A stretch of 64,000 bases of DNA from Ancistrus triradiatus (lineage: Eukaryota > Chordata > Actinopteri > Siluriformes > Loricariidae). Positions 11,551-21,869 of this stretch are shown here, one piece after another. The stretch lies in assembly GCA_025084515.1 (NCBI GenBank), contig JAJAGP010000766.1, positions 186,001 to 250,000 of the forward strand, given 5' to 3'. A model generated the notes under the pieces. That model did no database searches and was not told where the DNA came from. It saw only the letters and a program-made list of their open reading frames with translations. The number at the start of each line of letters is the position of its first letter. Within the stretch, counting starts at the first letter, position 1. The position numbers were made by a program, and so were the translations under genes.

Positions 11551-11679
11551 TCACTGTTTATGTTGCTCACTCCTGTGCTGTGAGGTGACGTAGGTCACAT
11601 AATCCAGATCTGAGACAGTGTTTCTCTCAGCTGTTGTTCTGGATGATGTCTTGTGTTTCACATAGTGAAGATCCTGCTC
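11551..11679 (-). pseudogene. Inverted orphan copy of the Ig-receptor tail exon
   Basis: On the minus strand an acceptor (tctctctatag) is followed by a 43-codon open exon starting EQDLHYVKHKTSSRTTAERN, with DYVTYVTSQHRSEQHKQ and TGA at the end. It aligns with the tails at 914, 23986 and 47701. Neither tyrosine fits the ITIM pattern: LHYVKH and VTYVTS lack the +3 hydrophobic residue. A perfect 16-bp tandem duplication (gtgagcaacataaaca twice, 11570-11539) shifts the frame and creates the stop. Past it, another frame reads HDQQHYDITYATL, a full ITIM (11535-11497). No matching V-set or transmembrane exon was found on this strand upstream (higher coordinates); gypsy remnants lie there instead. 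Confidence 0.75.
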
Positions 11680-11919
11680 CTATAGAGAGACATAGGAGAA
11701 ACAGAAAGCTCTTTAATCACATAAACAACAATACATTTATCCAGATGTTATGTTTAGTATATTTAAATTTATTTTTATGTTGGGGTGGGCAAGAAGTTTT
11801 GCCTAAATTACAGCCTGCTAATTACGGATTAAGTATCGAGTAGCACGGAGTAAGTGAGGCATAAGCAAAATAGAATCATATATAGTAGAGCGGGAAACCC
11901 AGGAGTGTTCCTCAGGACC

Positions 11920-14130
11920 GTAACCCTCCCGGTTGACCAGATACCATGGCCGTGCCGTCAAGCGTCCAGGAGGCGGTGAACCGTAAATATCTGGTTCCTG
12001 TCAATGACCCAGGTGGGTGGCAGGGGATCGGCCGGAGAGCTAAGGTCTGAGAAAGTGATGGGCTTAACCTGGGAGACATGGAAAGTGGGGTGAATTTTCA
12101 TGTCGTTAGGTAGCTTCAAACGAATAGAAGATTAACTAATTATCTTGTCCACTGGAAACAGACCAATAAGAATAGAATAGAATAGAATAGAATAGAATGC
12201 CTTTATTGTCACTATACTTATGTACAATGAGATTAAAGCCACTTTTTACAGTGCAACACATACGAAAAATACAACACAGAAAGAAATGTGCAAAACGGTG
12301 CATAAAAGCGTGCAATAAAGCGGGGTGACAACTTCCTGGATTCGACGAGGAGCGGAATGTTGCTAGCCGAGAGCCAGACAGGTTGGCCAGGGTCGAAGGG
12401 GTTACCTGGTCTCCGGTGACGGTTGAGGAGGGTTGCCCAGGTGATCTTCCGGAGGGCGCAAATGGTAGGAGGTGGACAGGACCGCTACTTCAGCCTCATG
12501 GTTGGGGAGCAGGGACAGAATTTAGGCCAGTGAAGCCTCGAAGGGAGCTAGGCCCATGGCGGCATTGGTGAGGGTGTTGTGAGCGTATTCGGCCCACGCC
12601 AGCTGGGAACTCCATTTGGTGGGATCCTTGGTGGTCAAGCATCTCAAAGTGGCCTCGATTTCTTGGTTGGCCCGCTCAGATTGATCATTAGACTGGGGAT
12701 GGAACCCCAAAGTCAGACTCACCATGGTCCCAAGGTCTTTGCAGAAGGCGGGCGGCCGATGGGAGGACTTCCTACAGGCACAGGTGGACCAGGCCACGAT
12801 GAACTTCTTAGTGTCAATGGACGGCCACCATAAGTACCGATGCAGGAGGGCCAGGGTGCGGTGATAACCTGGGTGGCCAGTGAACTTGGACTCGTGGGCC
12901 CATTCCAAAGATGTGGTCTGAGCCAAAGTGGGCACGTAGAGCCAATTGGGGGGCCCACCCCCAAGGTCGGGTTCAGTCCCCTGTGCCTTCCGGATGATTC
13001 ATTGGACTTTCCAGGTGAAGTGGGCGACCAGCCGGTCGGAGGGCAGGATGGTATCCAGAGGTCCGTTGGAGGCTTCGGTGGAGAATTGACATGAGAGTGT
13101 GTCCGACTTCACGTTGCGTGACCTGGGTCGGTAGGTGCGAGTGAAGTTGAACCGACCAAAAAATAGGGCCCACCTGGCCTGCCTGGAGTTCAACCGCTTG
13201 GCGGCTTGGATGTAAGCGCGGTTCCGGTGGTCGATCCAAACAACAAACGGAAGCTCGGATCCCTCGAGCCAGTGCCTCCATTCCTCCAAGGCAAGCTTCA
13301 CTGCCAGCAGCTCGTGGTTGCCCATGTCATACTGTAGTTCTTCTCCGCAGGTGTCAATCGCCGGGAGAAGAAGGTGCAGGGGTGTAGCCTGTTATCTGGG
13401 GCTAAGCACTGGGATAGCACGGCCCACACGCCAGTATCGACCTCCGCGATGAATTATCGACTGGGGTCTGGCTGGGCAAGCACCGGAGCTGTGGTAAAGA
13501 GCTCCTTGAGGCTCCAGTCTGATGTGCCGGACGTGTTCCTTGAAAGATGTGGAGAAGATTAGAATCCAGGTACATGAAAACAAAACAATTGAGGGTGCCC
13601 GTATGGCCGATGAGGCAGCAACTCCCGGGCGTGATCCTTGTTAAACAACCGGCCGAGGTTGTGATAGCACCGGGGCACCATGGACAGGTCTGTAGGGTCT
13701 TCAGGTTGAGAAGTGCGTTGGAGGGCCTTGGATGGCATGGCATGGTGGAGGTCAGGCAGTCCAGGTGGCAGGCCTCAATCCAGGCAGTGATCTGACCACG
13801 CTTCCAGTCGATGGTGGGACTGTGTGTGACCAGCCAGGAGTGGACCAATGGGGTCCTAGGTGAACGAATCACCGCAAAGGAGATGTTTTCCTGGTGATTT
13901 CCAGAAATGATGAGGGGAATAGGGATGTGTTGGGCGATCCTGGCTAACAACCAGCCATCCAGGGCATTGGCCCGCATGGTGGTAGCCAAGGCCTCCAGCC
14001 TGGAGCCAAGCTGGACTGCTAGTTCCTCATCCATCAGGTTGTCTTTGGCCCCAGAATCAATTGTCTGCATACCTGGCAGGAGCATTCTGTTAGGGCTTGG
14101 GGTGGCGGAATGAGGAGCAGGCAAATGCAG
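11920..14130 (-). pseudogene. Ty3/gypsy chromovirus-type remnant, minus strand
   Basis: Order on the minus strand: protease region (about 14060-13900) with TIDSGAKDNLMDEELAVQLG; RNase H (13325-12999) with HELLAVKLALEEWRHWLEG and LNSRQARWALFFGRFNF; integrase (12935-12522) with ESKFTGHPGYHRTLALLHRY, then LGFHPQSNDQSERANQEIEA and AEYAHNTL; and a chromodomain-like end near 12000-11930 (YTVHRLLDA, EGYGPEEHSW) that crosses frames. The RT core is missing between protease and RNase H, and frames are broken. A microsatellite-tailed LINE fragment (12168-12325) interrupts it between integrase and chromodomain. No LTR was identified with confidence. Confidence 0.85.
12168..12325 (-). mobile_element. LINE 3'-tail fragment with (AATAG)n
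   Basis: An (aatag)n tract (about 12170-12198) is followed by tgcctttattgtcactata and tgtacaatgagatt. This is the reverse complement of the kind of tail seen at 15585-15612 (aatgacaataaaggcaata). It sits inside the chromovirus remnant. Confidence 0.6.
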
Positions 14131-14404
14131 GGTTCCAGCTCAAAATTAAACAGTTTATTAATAGAGTTCCCCAAAGAACAGCAATAAGGTACCAGCAAAA
14201 ATAACAACAATAAGAGTTCTAATAATAATAAGCAAAGACAATAAAGATACCACTATAATGATAAAACTAGAAGCACACAACACGAAATGTTTTCCATGCC
14301 GCTGGAACAGCATGCTTCCTGATAACAATCAGATCAAATACAGCATACTGAAAACACATGGTAAGTGTATGATATTCAGAAATATAGGCAAAACATTTTC
14401 ACAA

Positions 14405-14480
14405 TGCTCGGGTGATGGAGCAGTCAGATATGCTAGCTGACCACTGCAGGAACTGGGGTTTGAATCCCAGCAGTACCTTC
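14405..14480 (+). mobile_element. tRNA-derived SINE head, block A
   Basis: The stretch has a box A-like gatggagcagtcagatatgc and a box B-like gggtttgaatcccagcag. The same insertion occurs at 32545-32620 in block B, so it predates the duplication. No acceptor stem or intact cloverleaf was seen, so it is not called a tRNA gene. Confidence 0.55.
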
Positions 14481-15830
14481 TACCCGAGTCAGACTTTAAC
14501 ACTTAGATGATGTGACAGGATCTTAAACAGGCATTGAGTGCCTCAAACAAAAATTAAAGCAATTCTGCAGTGATGTAAGACAATGATCTCCAGTTATTAC
14601 AAGCTTTTGTTTAGAAGCTTGCTGTTGCTGCTTAATGTGGCAAGTTTGGGGGTTAATACATTTTCCACATGAGTGGGATACAGTAGCTGTTACATAATAT
14701 TTTGCTTTAATGAATTAATTGCTTATTTTAAAATGTGTTTTGTGTTTTTTTTAATCAAGATTTGATTTATTGAACTTTAATCAACATGTTATGGTCAGCT
14801 GTCAGTTGAATACACTCAAAGTGCTGGCTTCATTTTGTACCCTACAGTGGGCTGTTTCCTGTGCAGATCTGCAGAGTACATATGCAAAGAATGCAAAGAA
14901 AGTTTGTTCTTCACTGTGGTTTCACTGGTCCCACAAAGCAGACGTTCCACTGCATCATAAAAACTTCATAACAGTTTTCAGCATTTTGCTTTTTCAGATT
15001 GGAATTTTTAATATCACATTGTTCAATTTTAGTATTTGTCAAAATGTTAACTTTTAACAATTACAGTCAGTTAAATATATTTATATATGGGTTCACACAT
15101 TACTGTTTTATCTTAAATCAAGCTGTGCCTCTATTGTGAGACCCCTGCCCTCATTTAGAGCTAGTGGTTGGTTATTTCCTGTTCAGAGAACGTGGTTTCT
15201 AAAACCACCAGCAGAGCAGAAGATTACCTATGTGTTTTTTCATTGCTTGATCACACACATAGACTCATCATCACCATGGCAATACCTGTTTGGTCGTGTT
15301 TTTGTAGGTGGACTATAGATTTTCTGACAAGTTTTTTATAATTAAGGTGGCTGGAGTTAGACTACAACTCAATGGGGACTCCTGAGGTTTGGTCCCTGCT
15401 CACAGTGAATCAGTCACAAGTTCGACTGATAGCATCTTAGACTAGTGGTTCCCTAATTCAGACTTTGTGGTGCTGAGGGTTTTAATCTCTTATATAATCT
15501 GCCACTAACCACACAATCTCTGCCTCAGTGTCCTGACCCAAAGTAGGACAAGCTGGATAAAGGACTTTGTTGTACTGTATACTGCTGTATATAATGACAA
15601 TAAAGGCAATAATATAGAAGCAGCCTTATACAACGTTGATTTCTTCATAATTCATAATATAAATGTATTTATACATGGGGTACACAGTTATAAATGAGTT
15701 ACTTCCTAATAAGAATCCCTTTTTGCACTTTTACATGTACTTGGTCTCTGTACTAATAGCTCACCTGGTTGTAGTAGTATTAGACAAAATGAAATCTCAC
15801 CTTAAGCAATGATGAATTAATGTTAGAGAT
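14481..15830. other. Duplicated non-coding flank upstream of gene A
   Basis: Sequence shared with 32621-33985. It contains short open frames that are not conserved as protein between the copies, and a LINE-type tail (aatgacaataaaggcaata) at about 15593-15612. No gene was recognised. Confidence 0.5.
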
Positions 15831-15840
15831 GCCAGCTGCT

Positions 15841-15869
15841 GATTGGACAGTTCAGAGGAACAGGAAGTT
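15841..15869 (+). promoter_or_regulatory. Candidate proximal promoter of gene A (inverted CCAAT box and ETS/PU.1-like site)
   Basis: gattggac (inverted CCAAT) and agaggaacaggaagttt (two GGAA cores, PU.1/ETS-like) lie about 80-105 bp before the start codon. Both are kept at 34012-34038 before gene B. No TATA box was seen. PU.1/ETS sites are common in leukocyte promoters; use here is inferred. Confidence 0.35.
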
Positions 15870-15947
15870 TGAGTTTGCGGTTAATGTTTTCATCACCTCA
15901 GTCGCTGCATCTCTGGACTGCAGACCCCCGGAGGATCTCTAAGAGAA

Positions 15948-18900
15948 ATGGCCAAGCTCCTGCATCTGTTTGCTCTACAGCTGCTCTTTGGTGAGTTCAT
16001 ACAATGGTATGATTCAGAAACTTAACATTTTACATTTCTACTCAAAAACTGTAAAAAGGAAAACATTTTGTTAGAATATTACTAGGTTTAAAGCTTTAGG
16101 TATGAAGTTAATAGTTTAGAATATACATGTGCAGAGATGTTAAGTTTTTTTGAATTTCACAAAATCGCCTTGTGGCATGCTATAAATAATGTCAGTAATC
16201 AGTCCAAGTTAAGAAACTAAAAGTGCAGACTTTTTAATACTTCACAATATTTACTATATACAAGTAATTATGGAGGCATCTGCTGGCTGAGATGCACGAA
16301 ATTTCAGTGCAGTTCTGTTTTCCTGAACCCACAGAGATGCTAGGATGGTATTAACCCATATATGTTCTATGGGTCTTTGGGACCCGTCTTTAATGTTTAC
16401 CAATTTATTATTATTTCAACCTCAGACTCCTTAGCCTTACAGTGGTATGAAAAAGTTTGGGCACCCCTGATAATTTTCATGATTTTTCTTTATAAATCAT
16501 TGGTTGTCCAACTCAGCAATATCAGGTAAATATATCATATAGCAGATGAACACCGTGATATTTGAGAAGTGAAATTAATTTTATAGGTTTTTACAGAAAG
16601 TGTGCAGTAATTATTTCAAACAAAATTAGGCAGGTGCATAAAATTTGGGCACCCTTGTCATTTGAATACCTCTAGCACTAATTATTGGAACACAAAATTT
16701 GTTTTTGTAAGCTCATTGACCCTTGATCTACATACACAAGTGAATCCCAACTATGAGAAAGTGTTAAAGGTGGCCCATTTGGAAGTTTTTCCTCCTCTTT
16801 GCATCTTCTCTGAAGAGTGGCAACATGGGAGCCTCAAAAACAACTCTCAAATGGCCTGAAAAAACAAAGGTTGTTCAACAGCTCTCTCAGAGACTTCAGC
16901 TGTCAGTTTCCACTGTGAGGAAAACATAGTGAGGCAATGGAAGACCACAGGCACAGTTCTAGTTAAGGAACTCCCGAAGTGGGCAGGACCAAGAAAAAAA
17001 TCTCAGATAGGCAGAGGCGAAGGATGGTGAGAACAGTCATAGTCAAAGCCACAGACCACCTCCAAAGACCTACAACCTCATCTTGCTGCAGATGGTGTCA
17101 CTGTTCATCGTTCAACTATACAGCGCACTTTGCACAAGGAGAGGCTGTATGGGAGAGTAATGCAGAAGAAGCCTTTTCTGCAGGACACGCCACAAACAGA
17201 GTCATTGAGGTGTGCTACAGCACATTTGGGGACAATCCAGCTTCATTTTGGAATAAAGTGCTTGTACTGATGAAACTAAAAATTGAGTTATTTGGACATA
17301 ACAAGGAGCGGAAAAAGAACACAGCATCCCAAAAGACAAACACTTGCTACCCACAGTAAAAAAATTTGGTGGCGGTTCCATCATGCTGTGGGACTGTGTG
17401 GGCCAGTGCAGGTACTAGGAATCTTGTTAAAAGTTGAGGGTCGCATGGATTCCAGTTAATATCTCCAGATTCTTGAGAACAATGTTCAAGAATCAGTGAC
17501 AAAGTTGCACCGAGGCCAACGACCCCAAAACCCTGCTCAAAAAATCTACTAAGGCATTCATGCAGAAGAACCAGTACAACGTTCTGGAATGGCCATCTCA
17601 GTCCCCAGACATGAATATTACTACTGAAAAAAAGTGGGCTGTCCATGCTCGGAAAACCATCAAACCTGACTGAACTGGAGATGTTTTCTAAAGAAGAATG
17701 GTCCAAAGCACCTTCAACCAGAATCCAGACTGGAAGCTGTAGGAAAAGCGTTTAGCGGCTCCTTTCTACAAAAGGAGGATCTACTAAATATTGATGTCAT
17801 TTTTTCTGTTGGGGTGCCCAAATTTATGCACCTGCCTAATTTTGTTTGAATAATTACTGCACACTTTCTGTAAATCCTATAAACTTCATTTCACTTCTCA
17901 AATATCACTGTGTTCATCTGCTATATGATATATTTAACTCAAGTTGCTGATCTGAACAACCAATGATTTATAAACTAAAATCATGAAAATTATCAGGGGT
18001 GCCCAAACTTTTTCATACCACTGTAGCTAATTTTCTGTGAAGAACATGCCAAAATAACACATTTTTAATGATTTCACACTGTGCACCTCCCTACATATTT
18101 TACACGTGTGGAGAGAGTGAATGAGTGATGGGAGTGACAACCAATCACAAACATCGAGAGCAATTCCACTATGCTGCACAGCTGGTGAAATAAACAAGGA
18201 ATAAAGGGGTTTAAAACAACAGATGAAAGCGGACTCAAGAAAAAAGATATATTAATACATTATTATGAAATGCGAGGAAAGAAACTGAATGCCACAAGAA
18301 CATGCCATTTATAGTTGAATGGAAACGGCATTAACAATGACGAACGCTGATGTAGCAAGTGCAAAGTGAAAATGTAACTGACTTGCTCTGAGGCGTCGAC
18401 TCGAGGGTCAGAGTTGACTCCAAAAACAATTCACGAGTCAAAAATGGTGAGGCTTGCATAATGGTGATGAGCCTGGCTCACGAAAGCGAGAGAGAAATGA
18501 CGCAGCACCAACAAAGGTGCAAATGGGGAGCAAGGCATGGCCAATCGCCAGTGTAAGCATGCAAACACGGAAAATAATTAACAGATGTTTAGGGAATAAG
18601 AACTGGGTATGAGGGTGATGTCACACAGAAAAACCGGAGGACACAGAGCAGTGGAAAAAAGGAGCCCGAAATGCTGGAGTTTGACCCTGACAAACCATAT
18701 CAAACCTCAGGTCATGCGACCCTAATAAATCATATCGAACATTAAGCCTTTCAAGTCTACCACACTTTTTTTCTATAAAGAAAGAGTGTTTACCATCTTT
18801 CCCTAGCCATTAAATTTGAATCATAATGAAAACAAAGAACTCATAGAACATAAAAGGTGCAGCGAGAGGTGCCACTTTCAGGCCGTCTTATATAGGAACC

Positions 18901-21821
18901 AAGGCAGGTGCATCTCGTCAGGACGCATTAGCAGCACACCTATCAGCGCATGCCTGTCGACTTAATTCTAGCACATTTTCTACACCGGCACTGCCCTCTA
19001 CTGTCGGACAGCAGAACTACGTGCTTCCTAATACTCTAAGAGTATTCTTAGAGTCGTTATGAATATGGCTTCTGGTATTTTACATAAATTGTCATGGCTG
19101 TATTGATTCAAAAAACCCAATAATGTGGTGGGTACAACAGACCCAAAAAGACTAAATGAATATCAAAAACACAAGGTTTAATTACACAAGGGTTAATTAA
19201 TAAAATGCAGTGGAGGGTAGTTATTTAGGGGGCCATGGAGGGAAGTCAAGCTTTCTGTCACTGTACACATGGCAACAATGCACATTTAGATGCAAAGTAA
19301 TTGACCCCTCTAACATAGCCACTGGCAAAAGCCTGCCCCCATACTTCAAATGTTCTAGAACTTCCACTGTTAGACTGATTTACAGACATGTGTAGCATCT
19401 GTAAATATTTTATTCAACAATCTGCCATGTTTTGGTTAAAAAATAATACAAATCTGAAGTATATAAGTTATGGAAATTTTTATATAAAAGCTGATTTTTA
19501 TTTGATTTTTAATTATATATTTATGCAAATTGTGATGCTTAAATACTTTAAAAAACAGGGGAAACATTAACTATAAACTGTGTTATATTCAAACGTTCAC
19601 CCCCTTTCAGATGATCCATTAGTGGTGTTTGTTAGGTGTTAGTATTGCAGAAACTTTAAACATTTAGTTTTGCCATCTGTAACGATTCTGTGAATTCATT
19701 TTATTTAGAAAATCAGCAAAACATTGATTTTGTCCATGGTGTCTAGGGTTTTCAAACGCTTATAACTTTTAAAGGTGACCATTAGATTCCTGACACCTGC
19801 AGTAAGGTGACCAGGCTGATTTGTGAAACTTTTCACATTCTTTATTCTGTCTGTACGTGGCTCGTATAAACCGCGAGGACGGAAAATGATAACATGCAGA
19901 ATAATTAAGCCTTTAATTTAACTCGCCATAAAACCGTCCGAGCAGCCATATAACTTCAAAAACTGATAATATAGAGAATCGACAGAGGTTAAAGTTACCC
20001 TCCATCAGTTCAGAAAGCTATCACAGATATAATTGTGTCTAATAGGCAGTTATTTACATACTGTGTATTATAGGCATTTTCTGATTTGTGAATGCTTTCA
20101 CAGATATAATTTTGTATAAAACGCATTTATGTATATAATATTTATGACTTTTAGGCATTTTTAGATTTGTGAAAGCTTCCACAGCTATAATACTGAATAA
20201 TACATATGTTTATTTTAATAATATTTATGACTTTTAGGCATTCTCAGATTTGTGAAAGCTTTTACAATTCATTTTCTGTAAATGCCTGAAATTAATAAAA
20301 ACTTGGAATAATTGTCTTGACTGTTACTGTGAACCATACATCCAAGCAAGTACAGTAGTAGTTTGTCTTTTTACACTGGGAAATGAGTAAATTTATAGTA
20401 TGGTTAATGAAACTTTGTGATTTCCATTATTGTTGGTCAGCTGCTGGGGGTGCGAACACACCTGGAGGAAAGTGTCCCTGATTGGAGGTTGAAGAAGTTG
20501 GCAACCCTAATGGTGTCATAGCCTCGATAATGTTTAAATTGATTCACATTTTATTGGTGTAGGTTACTGATGGTAAGGAAACAGTGAAACTTGATGTGAG
20601 CTAGATAAGTAATATACATTTTTTGCAGAAATAGAGAGATACAGAGATTAATTTTATAAATAACATTAAGACATGTAATTAGGAATGGGTAAATAGAAAG
20701 CATGCACATGCTTGAATCAGTTATTTCCTATTTATATCATCCTGACAGGTGGATGGACTGGGTGATTTGGAGATTGATGATTAATCTGTTCTCTTACTGT
20801 GAATTTCTTCTTTCAGGTTTCTTCACACTCTGTATCCTTCAGAAGATTGATCCAGCTGATCTCAGACCTGTTCATCCTAGAGAAAACATCAGTCTGAACT
20901 GTAACATCACTGCTGATGATGAAGAGATATTTTGGTTTCGGCAGCGATCTGAGGAGATGAAAGCACTGATTTATGGTAGCAGAAGTAAACTAGATAAAAT
21001 GATTAAACTCAGTTATAATGTGAACAGGAGTCATACTGATGTAACCCAAACCAGCAGCTCATTCAGTCTGGTGATCACTGGAATTACAGAGACAGATCTG
21101 GGACTTTATTACTGCGGGGTTCGAAAGATCCAGGAACCCATTCAGTTCAGGAAAACCATCAGACTGAGCTTTACAGGTTAGTGTCAGTCATTTTATAAAT
21201 TGTACATGTTATGCTGTTTTTATGTGATTTCTTGAGCATTCATTTAGTCTTCCAAACATCAAAACTTATTTATTAAATTATTTAAACAATTAATATACAT
21301 AATTATTTATTTATTTATTTTTAATTTATTTAATTATGAATTATTGCAGCCTCACAGATAGAGATTACCAGTTTGATTTGTGGCCTAGAGTCTGTCTGTG
21401 TTTAATGTTTTTGTGTTGGTATGTTCTACACTGTGACTGCATGGGATATAATTAATAATTAACTTGTGTAATGCTGTATGTAATGACAAGTCCTCATAAA
21501 GATAACTATAGAAGTGTGTATGTGTGTGTGTGTGTGTTTTTTTTTTACTGGCCTTGCTATACTTGTGAGGACAAATGCCCTTATGTTCATAGGAAAACTT
21601 GGTCATTTACATTTGTGAGGACCATTTTGCCGGTCTTCACTGCTCTAATTGCTTTTTACAGAAATGGCAACTTTTACTTGGAAATATAGAAAAATATTAA
21701 AGGTAAAATATTTGCTTTGCTTTAGTGATGTTAAGGTTAGGGTTAGGAGTAGGTGTAACATTAATTTGCTACAGTAATCCTTCTTTATTGTTCATGTCAA
21801 TGGAAAGTCCTCACAAGGATA

Positions 21822-21869
<48 letters not shown>

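Noticed and set aside
20702..20816. Upstream part of the open frame before the V-set exon of gene A as coding
   Set aside because: A good acceptor (ttcttctttcag) at 20816 and the matching exon 1 at 15948 give a better signal peptide. The same holds for gene B at 39949-40012.
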